NCBI GenBank assembly: GCA_905182535.1
Contig: CAJJBZ010000001.1
Coordinates: forward strand, 186,001-250,000
Direction of reading: 5' to 3'
Length of the DNA: 64,000 bases
DNA from: an uncultured Planktomarina sp.
GTDB taxonomy: Bacteria > Pseudomonadota > Alphaproteobacteria > Rhodobacterales > Rhodobacteraceae
Both the position numbers and the translations under genes were made by a program. Positions within the stretch are counted from its first letter, which is position 1. Every line of letters begins with the position of its first letter. Positions 1-10,178 of the stretch are shown one piece after another. The notes beneath the pieces were generated by a model that was not told where the DNA came from, ran no database searches, and saw nothing but the letters and a program-made list of their open reading frames with translations.

Positions 1-581
1 GAAAAGCAATTAAACGAGGTAATTGGTCAAACTTCCGACGACCAAACTCTATATCGTCGGGGTAATTTCAATGGTACGTGGGATGATCTGATTTGTAATG
101 CACTGATTGAAGAACGTGAAGCTGACATAGCTTTGTCGCCGGGGGTGCGTTGGGGGCCGTCAATTTTACCAGGGCAAGACATTACTCGTGAAGATATTTG
201 GAATGTGACCGCTATGTCTTACGGTGAAGCTTACAAAACTGAAATGACTGGTGAATTTCTGCATATTATTTTGGAAGATGTAGCAGATAATCTGTTCAAT
301 CCAGATCCGTATTACCAGCAGGGCGGTGATATGGTCAGGGTAGGTGGTCTAGGGTACCGCATTGATATTAATAAGCCCCAGGGCCAGCGCATCACTGAAA
401 TGACACTGTTAAAACCGGCGACAAAATTGATCCTTTCAGGACTTATAATGTGGCCGGTTGGGCCAGTGTTAATGAAGGGACTGAGGGGCCTAAAATTTGG
501 GATGTGGTCGAGGATCACATTCGTAAACAAGGCACCATCTCTTTGGATCCAAACAACAGTGTCGAGGTTATTGGAGCCTAA
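1..581 (+). CDS. soxB: SoxB, thiosulfohydrolase (3' part, frame break near 412)
   Basis: C-terminal part of the periplasmic SoxB enzyme, which hydrolyses the sulfonate from the SoxY-bound sulfur intermediate in thiosulfate oxidation. The window opens inside the gene. Reading frame 1 shows family segments such as ALSPGVRWG, the NVTAMSYGEAYKTEMTG block and DMVRVGGLGY. After MTLL the frame is lost in a run of four A (411-414). One extra A restores LKTGDKIDPF and then NVAGWASVNEGTEGP in frame 3, ending at TAA 579-581. This is the normal SoxB C-terminus, so a consensus error is more likely than a real mutation. soxC follows after 28 bp. Confidence 0.9.
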
Positions 582-609
582 AACGCTCCACATAATTGAA
601 GGAAATTAA

Positions 610-1878
610 ATGTCGAAGATTGAAACATTAAAACAATCGCGGCGCGCGTTTTTGAGCGGTGCTGCTGCGGTTGGGGCTGGGGCGATGGCCTCTGGCGAAG
701 CACAGGCCCAGACAGCTGACCCGCTGATCACCCAACCCCAAGAATGGTCGCAGGGCTTTGGCGACGGTGTGGACGCCACGCCGTATGGCTTGCCAATTAA
801 GTATGAGGGCGGAGTGGTTCGACGCAATGTGGAATGGCTGACCGCTGATCAGGTGAGTTCGATTAACTTCACGCCTATCCATGCTTTGGATGGTACGATT
901 ACTCCTCAAGGTTGCGCGTTTGAAAGGCACCACTCTGGGGCTATTGATCTTTCAAAAGCAAATTATAGGCTTATGATCAATGGCTTGGTTGATACTCCGT
1001 TAGTCTTTACTTATGAGGATCTCGAAAGATTTCCACGTGAAAATCATATTTATTTTTGTGAGTGTGCCGCCAATACTGGTATGGAATGGGCTGGGGCACA
1101 ATTAAATGGAGCACAGTTTACACATGGTATGATCCATAATATGGAATATACTGGCGTGCCTTTGCGGCTTTTATTGGAAGAAGCGGGCTATGATACTACT
1201 GGTAAGTGGGTATTTGTTGAAGGGGCGGATGCCTCGTCTAATGGTCGCTCGATTCCAATGGATAAAGCCTTAGACGATGTTTTGGTGGCGTTTAAAGCCA
1301 ATGGCGAAGCGCTGCGCAAAGAGCACGGCTATCCTGTACGCTTGGTTGTGCCCGGCTGGGAAGGTAATATGTGGGTTAAATGGATCCGTCGTATTGAGGT
1401 TACTAATTCCCCAGTGGAATCGCGGGAAGAAACATCTAAATATACCGATACTTTAGCTGACGGTGTCAGTCGGAAGTGGACATGGGCGATGGACGCAAAA
1501 TCTGTTGTAACATCGCCAAGTCCTCAAGCGCCCATTAAACATGGTTCTGGACCTTTAGTTATAACTGGGCTTGCGTGGTCGGGTCATGGTAGGATTACCC
1601 GTGTAGATGTGTCGAAAGACGGTGGTAAGACTTGGGAAACTGCTCGCCTTGCTAAACCGGGTGAGAGAATGGCTTTGACACGTTTCTATCTTGATATTAA
1701 TTGGGATGGCTCTGAAATGCTGCTGCAGTCGCGGGCAATGGATGAAACTGGCTATGTGCAGCCAACCAAAACTCAACTGCGCGACGTCCGTGGACTTAAT
1801 TCTATTTATCATAATAATTGCATCCAAACCTGGTGGGTTCGAGAAAATGGGGAGGCGGAAAATGTTGAAGTATCTTAA
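610..1878 (+). CDS. soxC: SoxC, sulfane dehydrogenase molybdopterin subunit
   Basis: Molybdenum-cofactor subunit of the SoxCD sulfane dehydrogenase, which removes electrons from SoxY-bound sulfane in the periplasm. The 422-residue protein starts with a Tat signal (SRRAFLSGAAAVGAGAMA) and has the molybdopterin-oxidoreductase fold. The conserved cysteine lies in CECAANTGMEW, followed by VPGWEGNMWVKWI and a C-terminal Mo-oxidoreductase dimerisation domain. A GAAGGAAAT ribosome site precedes the ATG. The stop overlaps soxD by 17 bp, which suggests translational coupling. The frame is intact and the length is usual for the family. Confidence 0.96.
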   Translation: MSKIETLKQSRRAFLSGAAAVGAGAMASGEAQAQTADPLITQPQEWSQGFGDGVDATPYGLPIKYEGGVVRRNVEWLTADQVSSINFTPIHALDGTITPQGCAFERHHSGAIDLSKANYRLMINGLVDTPLVFTYEDLERFPRENHIYFCECAANTGMEWAGAQLNGAQFTHGMIHNMEYTGVPLRLLLEEAGYDTTGKWVFVEGADASSNGRSIPMDKALDDVLVAFKANGEALRKEHGYPVRLVVPGWEGNMWVKWIRRIEVTNSPVESREETSKYTDTLADGVSRKWTWAMDAKSVVTSPSPQAPIKHGSGPLVITGLAWSGHGRITRVDVSKDGGKTWETARLAKPGERMALTRFYLDINWDGSEMLLQSRAMDETGYVQPTKTQLRDVRGLNSIYHNNCIQTWWVRENGEAENVEVS

Positions 1879-2888
1879 ATCAATAGTATTTGCATTCGTA
1901 TTTTGTGCCGTGGCGGACTCCGCCTTAGCTGAAAAGCTGGGTCTTGGACGTGCTGCTCTGCCAGCAGAAGTCGCCGCATGGGACCTAGATATTAATGCTT
2001 TGGGTGAGGGGCTTCCTTTTGGTTCGGGTGATGCCCTAGTTGGAGAAGAAATATTTTCTGAAAAATGTGCTGCGTGCCATGGCGATTTTGCGGAGGGTAT
2101 CGACAATTGGCCAAAACTGGCCGGTGGTGTTGACACTCTTGACCACGAAGACCCTCTGAAAACAGTTGGTTCCTACTGGCCATATTTGACCACGGCTTAT
2201 GACTATATTAAGCGCTCCATGCCCTATGGAAATGCGGGTAGCCTAACTGATGATGAAGTTTACGCGATTGTTGCGTATATCTTATATTCGAACGACTTGA
2301 TTGAAGAAAATTTTGTGTTGTCAGATGATAACTTTTTGGCATTTGAAATGCCAAACGCCAAGGGGTTTGTGGTGGATGACAGAGGAGCGACGGAATATGC
2401 GATTTGGTCTGACGTGCCTTGTATGAAAAACTGCAAGGATACGTGTTGAGATCACCATGCGCGCCTCGGTGCTGGATGTGACCCCGGATTTAGACGGCGC
2501 ACCTGAAGCTGTGACACCTGTTTATGTAGTTACAGAAGTGCCTGAGCCTGAGGCTGCTGCGGTTGATCTCGAACTGGCAGCCGCTGGTGAAAAGGTTTTT
2601 AAAAAATGCAAATCTTGCCACCAAGTGGGCGAGCGCGCTAAGAACAAATCAGGCCCTATTCTGAATGGTGTGGTAAACCATGCGGCGGGTTCTGTTGATG
2701 GGTTTAAATATTCCAAAGCGATGAAGGCCGTTGCTGAAGGCGGTTTGATCTGGACTGAGTACGAACTCGCAGCCTTTTTAACTAAACCAAAAGCTTACCT
2801 CAAAGGCACTAAAATGTCATTTGGAGGCCTACGAAAGGAAGCGGATCAAATTGCAGTTATCGAATATTTAAAAACCTTCTCAAGATAG
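1862..2888 (+). CDS. soxD: SoxD, dihaem cytochrome c subunit of sulfane dehydrogenase (frame break near 2444)
   Basis: Cytochrome c subunit that takes electrons from SoxC. The ATG at 1862 follows GGGGAGGCGG inside the end of soxC, and an N-terminal signal peptide follows. The first haem site is CAACHGDF (about residue 64). A second class I cytochrome c domain has KCKSCHQVG and the TKMSFGG methionine ligand region. The frame breaks between CKDT and VEITMRASVLDV: removing one base near 2444 gives CKDTVEITMRASV, the usual SoxD linker. A natural split into two monohaem proteins is possible, but the second part has no signal peptide, which argues against it. Confidence 0.9.
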
Positions 2889-3056
2889 GGAGGGCAGAAA
2901 GTTACTAAAAACCAGTTGTGAGATAAGTGTTCAGGAAACATCAAAAGAACCGGGTTAAGTTCTGAGAAATAATGAAACTATTAGGCTACCACTAAATGAG
3001 AAATTAACTGTATTACTAATAACTACTAGTGAATACTAGATAAAGGAGATTAAAGG

Positions 3057-3488
3057 ATGATAACTAAAACGCTTGCTGGGTTTAGCTTATCCTTCCTTAT
3101 TTTCTCCGTGGTGATGGCTGATGACTTTGCTGTGGTTTACCCATTTGAGGGGGACTTTGACGACGCAACCTTTAATGTTGAAAATGCTATTTTAGATGCG
3201 GGTTTGGTAATTGATTACATTAGCCATACTGGCGATATGCTCAACCGTACCGGTCCTGATCTGTTACCCACATCATATTTGATGCTGCAGATGCCTCAGG
3301 GACAGGATCGGGTACCATCGGTGTATATGGAGGCTAATCCAATGAATATTGCACATTGCCCCTATTCTATATTTGTTGCGGATCAAGAGGGGAAAGTTGT
3401 GATAGGCTACCGTAACTACCCTGATGGAGTAATGAAATCTGTTCAAGCCATGCTCGAGGGTATAGTACAAAAAGCGGTTGGGGATTAA
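3057..3488 (+). CDS. Exported DUF302-domain protein at the end of the sox cluster
   Basis: 143 residues with a Sec-type signal peptide (hydrophobic to about residue 21, then ADDF) followed by one DUF302 domain. Features include the acidic start [24 protein letters not shown], the middle part [13 protein letters not shown] and a CPYSIFV segment. DUF302 proteins have no settled function; some lie in sulfur-oxidation loci. A strong ribosome site (AAAGGAG) precedes the ATG. hemA begins 1 bp after the stop, so the two are surely cotranscribed. I infer a periplasmic accessory role in sulfur oxidation or haem/metal handling; the sequence does not prove it. Confidence 0.85.
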   Translation: MITKTLAGFSLSFLIFSVVMADDFAVVYPFEGDFDDATFNVENAILDAGLVIDYISHTGDMLNRTGPDLLPTSYLMLQMPQGQDRVPSVYMEANPMNIAHCPYSIFVADQEGKVVIGYRNYPDGVMKSVQAMLEGIVQKAVGD

Positions 3489-3489
3489 T

Positions 3490-4710
3490 ATGAACTATCA
3501 GGAATTTTTCAAATCTTCACTCGATATATTGCGCGAAAGCGGTGACTATCGTGTATTTGCCAACCTAGAGCGCCACAACGGTAGTTTTCCACAAGCAACA
3601 TCGCGGGCTAACGATACTAAGGAAGTGACTATTTGGTGCTCGAACGATTACCTTGGAATGGGGCAACACCCAGACGTTTTGAGTGCTATGCACGCGGCAA
3701 TCGACAATAGTGGTGCAGGTGCGGGTGGGACACGTAACATTTCTGGCACCACTCATTATCATGTGCAATTGGAGCAAGAGCTGGCGGATTGGCACGACAA
3801 ACAAGCGGCGCTATTGTTTACCTCAGGATACGTCTCCAATTGGGCTGCTCTGGGTACATTAGCTGGGCGCATTCCTGATTGCTTGGTCCTATCAGATGCA
3901 CTAAACCACGCCTCTATGATTGAAGGCATTCGCCACTCTAAGGCTGAACGTCAGATATGGAAGCACAATGACCTTGCGGATCTTGAGGCCAAATTAGCTG
4001 CACAACCTTTGGATCGGCCGAAGCTAATTGCCTTTGAGAGCGTATATTCTATGGATGGTGATATAGCACCCATAGCAGCGATTTGCGATTTAGCCGATAA
4101 ATACAATGCGATGACTTATCTTGATGAGGTTCATGCAGTAGGTCTGTATGGGCCGTGTGGTGGAGGCATTGCTGAGCAAGAGGGTCTGATGCAACGTCTA
4201 ACTGTGATAGAGGGTACGTTGGGTAAAGCGGTCGGTGTGGTCGGAGGCTATATTGCGGCATCCGCTGAACTGTGTGACTTTGTGCGCAGCTTTGCCAGTG
4301 GGTTCATTTTCACTACAGCTTTACCCCCTGCGGTTGTTGCGGGTGCTGCGGCCTCGGTGCGACACCTCAAGCATAGTCAAATTGAGAGGAAAATTCATAA
4401 AGAGCGCGTCGCTGAGGTGCGGGCTCGCTTTGATGAAATTGGTATTCCGCATACTACAAATGCTGGGCATATAATCCCGGTTATTGTAGGAGATGCTATG
4501 AAGTGTAAATATATATCTGATATCTTGATGAAGGATTATGGAATTTATATCCAACCCATTAACTATCCCACTGTCCCGCGTGGGACTGAACGGCTGCGCA
4601 TCACTCCGTCTCCAGTGCATTCTGTCGTTGATATTGATGCTTTGGTTTCGGCGTTAAGTGATCTGTGGACGCAATGCGAATTGGCGCGCAAACCTATGGC
4701 GGCTCAATAA
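3490..4710 (+). CDS. hemA: 5-aminolevulinate synthase (HemA)
   Basis: PLP enzyme condensing glycine and succinyl-CoA to 5-aminolevulinate, the first step of haem synthesis by the alphaproteobacterial C4 route. 406 residues, normal for ALAS. Visible motifs are [37 protein letters not shown] and the PLP lysine about residue 246 in [12 protein letters not shown]. Many homologues read TLAKAFG here. A TTG 12 bp upstream is in frame, but ATG 3490 gives the conserved MNYQEFF start. Sitting 1 bp after the DUF302 gene, it is cotranscribed with sox genes whose products carry c-type haem. Confidence 0.95.
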   Translation: MNYQEFFKSSLDILRESGDYRVFANLERHNGSFPQATSRANDTKEVTIWCSNDYLGMGQHPDVLSAMHAAIDNSGAGAGGTRNISGTTHYHVQLEQELADWHDKQAALLFTSGYVSNWAALGTLAGRIPDCLVLSDALNHASMIEGIRHSKAERQIWKHNDLADLEAKLAAQPLDRPKLIAFESVYSMDGDIAPIAAICDLADKYNAMTYLDEVHAVGLYGPCGGGIAEQEGLMQRLTVIEGTLGKAVGVVGGYIAASAELCDFVRSFASGFIFTTALPPAVVAGAAASVRHLKHSQIERKIHKERVAEVRARFDEIGIPHTTNAGHIIPVIVGDAMKCKYISDILMKDYGIYIQPINYPTVPRGTERLRITPSPVHSVVDIDALVSALSDLWTQCELARKPMAAQ

Positions 4711-4791
4711 AGTGTCTACCTTTTACCTAAGCACTTATGTGCAGTGATTTTTAGCGCGCCAAACGCGTGTACAGCTTCGACGAAGATACGG

Positions 4792-5736
4792 TTATTCGAA
4801 TTCCATCTGCTCGAACACTTGTCCCGCGTTGCGGGTGGCTAACTCGTTAAACGTATCTAAATGTGCATATGGGCTTTGGTCTACATAATATGCTTCCGCT
4901 AAACCTCCACCATTTACAATGTGTGCACCAATCTTGCCGCGTAGATAGGCAAGGTAATCTCTGGTATAGCGCCGCACCTGAGCCATATTGGTGGGATGTC
5001 CGTGACCAGGGATCACGTAAGTTGCCTTCAGTGCTTCAAACTCAGTGTCCCAAGTATCTAGCCAATCTGCAGTAATAGTATGCTCAAATATTGGCAAAAG
5101 TCGCTCATGAAAGGCTATATCACCAGCAATAACCAAGCTTAATTCAGGTAGCCATATCACTATATCGCCGGGGCTGTGTGATGGGCCCAAATGCAGAGCT
5201 TCGATATGTATACTACCAAAACTAACACTATAGGCGTCGTCAAAGGTTTCATCAGGCATGACGGTTCGGGTACCATCAGCGCGCTCCTGTAGACGATTTT
5301 GTGCACTGTTCAAATTTTGTGCTCCGCGGTGTTTGAATTCTTCTGCTGCGTCCACGTGTGCGACAATTTTAACACCTTGATCGGCCCAATAAGAATTACC
5401 CAACATGGCATGACCTTGCCCATTTTCATTCAACACCAAACGCACTGCCTGATTTGTCACTAATTTGATTTCATCATGCATCGCACTGGCCAAAAGATAT
5501 GAGCCACCGCCATTAATCACCACAACGCCGTTTCCGGTGACGATGAAACTCAGGTTATTATTGTGGCCGGCATTATCATAGGTAGATGGGGCAGTGGCCC
5601 CAATCGCGGAAAACACATTTGGGATAAACTCAACAGGCTTCGAATAAAGTATCGAACTTGGATATTGATCGGGAATGTTTTCACTGGCGAGAGCAGGGGT
5701 GGCCAAGAGGCAGCAGGTGAGAAGAGTTTTTATCAT
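4792..5736 (-). CDS. Exported metallo-beta-lactamase-fold protein with degenerate first metal motif (SoxG/SoxH-like)
   Basis: 314 residues from ATG 5736, chosen because it gives the signal peptide MIKTLLTCCLLATPALA; a longer frame reaches 5790. The fold is recognisable, but where the family has HxHxDH this protein reads NENGQGHAMLGN. Later ligands remain (SHSPGD, VIAGDIAFH, IPGHGHP), so it may bind one metal or have a different activity. It begins 1 bp after the stop of the other MBL gene, forming an operon divergent from and facing the sox-hemA run. Paired MBL proteins (SoxG and SoxH) are known in Paracoccus-type sox clusters; I cannot say which this one is. Confidence 0.8.
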   Translation of the reverse strand: MIKTLLTCCLLATPALASENIPDQYPSSILYSKPVEFIPNVFSAIGATAPSTYDNAGHNNNLSFIVTGNGVVVINGGGSYLLASAMHDEIKLVTNQAVRLVLNENGQGHAMLGNSYWADQGVKIVAHVDAAEEFKHRGAQNLNSAQNRLQERADGTRTVMPDETFDDAYSVSFGSIHIEALHLGPSHSPGDIVIWLPELSLVIAGDIAFHERLLPIFEHTITADWLDTWDTEFEALKATYVIPGHGHPTNMAQVRRYTRDYLAYLRGKIGAHIVNGGGLAEAYYVDQSPYAHLDTFNELATRNAGQVFEQMEFE

Positions 5737-5737
5737 T

Positions 5738-6658
5738 CTATATCTCTGGGATGAAAATGTAGCCATCGTCTGTTTTCTCAACAAATCCAATACCGCCTTG
5801 ATTTATATGAAACCCGATTAAGGACATTTTTTCAGAAGCTAATTGATCTTCAAAATGAACTCGCGTTGCTGCCCCAAGATCACCATCTTGATCTGAGCCA
5901 GACACCCATTGCGGTCGTGCCAAGGCGATATGGTGATTGCCAATACTGTCCCCAACTACCATAGTAGCCGTGCTTCCAGAGCGAATTTCGAAGGCCATAT
6001 GTCCCGGTGTATGGCCAAAACTTGCGCGCGCTGCGACGCCAGGAAGAATTTCTTCTCCATCATTGAAAAAATTAATTTTGTCTTCAATGGCTTCTAAACG
6101 CCGTTTGGCTCCCACAGCCATTATGGTCCTATCACTAGAAATTGAATCTACCGTGTTTGGGTCCATCCAATACTCCCACTCCGCTTTACCGATCATATAG
6201 GTAGCCTCGATGAACAGTGGATCATCAAAATCATCTAATAGTCCCCAAAGGTGATCTGGATGACCATGAGTGAAGACGACGTCAGTTATATCTTCTGGGG
6301 CCAATCCCAGGGAAAAAAGGGATTCAACTAAGTGGCCTGCAGTTGGTTGGAAATTTGGCCCAGAGCCCACATCAAACAAAATATTGCGATGGCCATCCCG
6401 CAATAGGGTTATATTGCATGGAGGATTAAGACTGTTTATCGATTGGTTGTAGGTATTTAAAATTTGTGCCAGCTCATCTTGTGGCATTGGCCCAAAGGCG
6501 AAAGACCCTGGCAAACTTAAATAGCCATCGCTGACTACATCTAGGGTCATCGCTCCGATAGAGACTTGTGAATGTGCAGCCTGTGGCGTCCAAAGCGCGC
6601 CGCTCACCACTGCGGCTCCACCTGCATTTTTCATGAAGTTACGTCTTGATAGTGTCAT
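5738..6658 (-). CDS. Tat-exported metallo-beta-lactamase-fold hydrolase (SoxG/SoxH-like)
   Basis: 306 residues from ATG 6658. This start puts the Tat motif (SRRNFMKNAGG) near the N-terminus; an upstream in-frame start at 6685 is less likely. The full binuclear metal set is present: THGHPDH, the histidine in GHTPGHM, the aspartate in VVGDSIGNH and a final histidine in LIGFH. It is predicted to be a periplasmic zinc or iron hydrolase acting on a thioester or thiol compound. It is the first gene of a two-gene unit. Its link with thiosulfate oxidation is inferred from position and from the SoxH family. Confidence 0.83.
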   Translation of the reverse strand: MTLSRRNFMKNAGGAAVVSGALWTPQAAHSQVSIGAMTLDVVSDGYLSLPGSFAFGPMPQDELAQILNTYNQSINSLNPPCNITLLRDGHRNILFDVGSGPNFQPTAGHLVESLFSLGLAPEDITDVVFTHGHPDHLWGLLDDFDDPLFIEATYMIGKAEWEYWMDPNTVDSISSDRTIMAVGAKRRLEAIEDKINFFNDGEEILPGVAARASFGHTPGHMAFEIRSGSTATMVVGDSIGNHHIALARPQWVSGSDQDGDLGAATRVHFEDQLASEKMSLIGFHINQGGIGFVEKTDDGYIFIPEI

Positions 6659-6741
6659 AGCTTTGTGCCCCCACAAATTCCACATACTGAATGTGAATGA
6701 TGGTTAGCCATTTTACAAGCTTAAGTTCTACTATTGGGCGT

Positions 6742-8254
6742 TTAGTTATTCCTTGCATTGGAAAAATTGGCGGCATCTGCTGCAGCGCTCCATACCGCTT
6801 TTGCTTTATTAACAGTTTCTTCATATTCGGCTTCGGGATCGCTGTCATAGACTACGCCGCCTCCAGCTTGAGAATAAAGCAGTCCATCTTTTAATACAGC
6901 GGTTCTAAGGGCGATACATATATCCATATCGCCACCGGCTGAGAAATAACCACACCCACCGCCGTAAACGCCGCGTTTTTCAGGCTCCAACTCATCAATA
7001 ATTTGCATAGCCCTTACTTTTGGTGCGCCTGAAAGCGTACCGGCGGGTAGACCGGCTAAAAGAGCTGCAACAGCGTCATGCTGTGGGTCTAATTCACCCA
7101 CTACGTTAGAAACAATATGCATAACATGACTATAACGTTCGACTGTAAATTTTTCTGTAGGACGTACAGTACCAATTTTTGCAACTCGGCCGACATCATT
7201 GCGTCCGAGATCTAGCAGCATTAGATGCTCAGCCAGCTCTTTGGGATCACCCAAAAGCTCCAGCTCCAACGCTTTATCTTCCTCTGGGGTGCCGCCACGT
7301 TTGCGCGTGCCAGCAATTGGGCGAATTGTAATTTCATTATCCATCAAGCGCACTAAAATTTCAGGGCTGGCACCAATTATTTGAAAGTCCCCATAGTTAA
7401 AGAAAAACATGAAGGGCGACGGGTTCACCCGCCTCAGTGCGCGGTACATCGCAAAAGGTGGTAGGTTGAAATCTTGCGTCCAGCGCTGTGCTGGGACCAC
7501 TTGAAAAATATCACCTGCTTTTATGTAGTCTTTGGCCTTTTCAACAGCCTGCAGATAGCCCTGTTTGGTAAAGTTTGACACTGGTTCACCAACATGGACG
7601 GACCCGCTTAGATGACGTTGTTCTGTACTTACAGGCCGTTCTAAATCACGCAGCGCATCCATTACTCGTTCGGCAGACTGCGCATAGGCGGCACGTGTGG
7701 AAAGGCCTGATTTGAACCAGGCAGGCGAAACTATTGTGACCTCGCCCTTCACTCCATCCAGTACTGCTACCACGGTAGGGCGCATCATCACCGCATCTGG
7801 AACACCTATTGGATCTGGATTAATGTTGGGCAGGTGTTCAACCAATCGGATCATGTCATAGCCAAGGTAGCCAAACAGCCCGGCCGCAGCTGCAGGAAGA
7901 TCTGCAGGCATATTAATGCGACATTCGGCGATCAACGCGCGCAGCCCGTCCAAAGGATTGCCATCCTGCGCCACAAAATTCTTTGGATCAAAACGCGCCT
8001 CGCGGTTCAGTTCGCTTGTGTTGCCATGACAGCGCCAGATCAGATCTGGCCTGAGGCCAATAATAGAGTAGCGCCCACGAATTTCGCCGCCTGTCACGCT
8101 TTCAAGTATAAAACTATCTTTTTGCGCATCCGATAGTTTGAGCATGACCGACACAGGGTGTATCAAGATCGGCAGCAAGACGTGAATAAACCAGTTGATG
8201 CTCGCCAGACTCATATTTTGTGGCAAAGTCCTCGAATGAAGGTACGAGTTTCAT
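6742..8254 (-). CDS. trpE: Anthranilate synthase component I (frame break near 8157)
   Basis: Chorismate-using subunit of anthranilate synthase, the first step of tryptophan synthesis. The C-terminal chorismate-binding domain is complete (FFFNYGDFQIIGASPE, GTLSGAPKVRAMQ, GGGVVYDSDPEAEYEET). The usual N-terminus MKLVPSFEDFATKYESG begins at ATG 8254 in another frame. It joins the main frame when one C of a CCC run (about 8156-8158) is removed, giving LDTPVSVMLKLS. The real gene is then about 504 residues. It starts 5 bp after ppiD, the usual Rhodobacterales order, but trpG does not follow here. The break is probably a consensus error. Confidence 0.92.
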
Positions 8255-8259
8255 GCAGG

Positions 8260-10115
8260 TTATCCACCGCCCAACAGATTACTGTTGACTGAGCGCAGTG
8301 TTGTTTGGTTGATGTTCACATCCACCGCTTCACGTGCCGCATTGCCAAAGGCTTCAAAGATATCTTTGGCCAGCGCTGCATTGATGCGATCCCCAAGAAT
8401 ATTTTGAAGGGATTTGACCTGATCGTTATCTAAGTCAGCTGCATGTTCCGCTCGAGGAATTAATATAATTACGTCTGAGGAGCCTTCCACTATTGTGGCT
8501 GTCCCTACGGGCGTTTCAAAGGCCTTGAAAACTAATGATGGCGGGGCGTCATCAACTGAGGCACTGCGCGCCATATTATCTTCAGCATTTTCGACAAGAC
8601 CAAAGCTTGCCAAAGGTGCGTCGATGGAAACCTGTGGAGCGATGACTGTGGCCATTGCTACAAGCTGTTGCTGTACGGTTTGCGCAATCCAAGCCGTAAT
8701 CACATCCTCCCGAACAATCTCAAGCTTCTGAAATATTGCTGGTACACCGGTGTCAAAGCGTATTGCAAAAAGGCCATTATTACTCAGAGGTGCCAGAGTT
8801 GGAAAATTTTCAGTGGTTAAAGTTGCTGCTGCAATCTGAAATTCTTCATAATCTGAAATTCCACCTTCGGTAGCTATGTGCCAATCTATGCTGCCCAATT
8901 CCATCTGTGTTTCGGCTGCCACATCCTCTAATGTGGCACCACTTGCCAACAAATCGTCCACTTCTTCTGACATTCCAGCAATGTTATCAATTGCAACATC
9001 GAGAACTGCATCTTTAAGTAGCTGTTCTCGCACCATTTTGAAGGTTTGAATATTACCATCTAAAATAGCATTTATTCGAAATATAGCTGGGCCCAAATCT
9101 GTGTTAGCTGGGCCAGTCACACCGGGCTCGGTCGAGCTAAAAACTAGTGGACCTGCCGCGCCCAAGGAAGTTTCTGTTACGTCGCCAAGATCAACATCTT
9201 GTAATGTTAAGCCACGATTTTGCACAACTTGATCAAAGCTAGTCGTACCTTCGGTTATGGCGTCTATCGCGTCTTGGGCCTCTTTTTGTGTAGAGAAGAT
9301 CAAACGTTCAACCAAACGGCTGGGCTGCTGAATGAACTCATCAATTCGTGTGTCATAAGCAGCGCGCAATTCTTCATCCGATACTACTATATCCTTGGCC
9401 AATATAGTAGACCTATCCAAATGTAGGTTATGGTTTTTCTGAGCTTCCAAAACAACAAAGGGTTTTCTAAATGAAATTTTACTAATTCAGCCTCAGTGAA
9501 AACTGGCGTGCCTGTGACCAAATCATCTTGTTGCAAACGAGCCCAAGAAAAATCTCGAGTTTCGGAGATATACGACGCAATAACCTGACTATAGGTTGAG
9601 GGCATCTCGATGCTCGACAAAACTGCTTGCTGCACAGCATTCCGTATTGTGTCCTCACGCAACGAGGTTTCAAAATCCGCCTCGTTTAAGTCGTAGCGCT
9701 GTAAAGCCTCAGTGTAAGTAAGCCTATCAAATTGACCATCCAGCCCTTGGAATGCTGGAATTTCGATAACCTGCGACCGCACTCGTTCATCTCCTACGGA
9801 TAGTCCCAAATCAGTGACGAGCTGATCCAAGGCGCGGGTATTGATTACCCTATTTAGAGCCTGCTGATCGAGGCCAATTGCCTGCACTTCTTGCTGTGTT
9901 AGAACCCTACCAATTTGCTCTTGAAAACGGCGGATTTCACTCTGTAAGGCGTCATTGTAGGAACTAATCGTTACGTTTTTTTCGCCCACTGTTCCAAGGT
10001 TTCGCTGGGTACCATTTAGTCCCGCGGCCCCAAACCCGATCATACCAAACATTAATAAACCAATAATAACATATGCTGCGAATTTGCTTGCACCTGATTT
10101 TTTTTTCGTGGCCAT
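8260..10115 (-). CDS. ppiD: Peptidyl-prolyl isomerase/chaperone PpiD-like (SurA_N/rotamase; frame break near 9410-9440)
   Basis: Inner-membrane periplasmic folding factor. The first frame starts at ATG 10115 with a cytosolic KKKSGASK stretch, one membrane anchor (about residues 12-32), then a SurA-type N-domain with NRVINTRALDQLV. The parvulin-like domain continues in another frame from DEELRAAYDTRIDEF to the C-terminal GG end. The frame is lost around ENPLLF...ITYIW, where probably more than one base is wrong. Together the pieces give about 618 residues, a usual length for alphaproteobacterial PpiD. It precedes trpE by 5 bp. Confidence 0.87.
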
Positions 10116-10178
10116 TGGGGCTATCCCTTTAATTAAGTTCCCAATGCTTAGGACAACAAGTCCAAAGCAGCAAGCTGG

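Noticed and set aside
1862..2888. SoxD as two separate monohaem cytochromes
   Set aside because: The second half lacks a signal peptide and its own ribosome site, and one base restores the normal linker.
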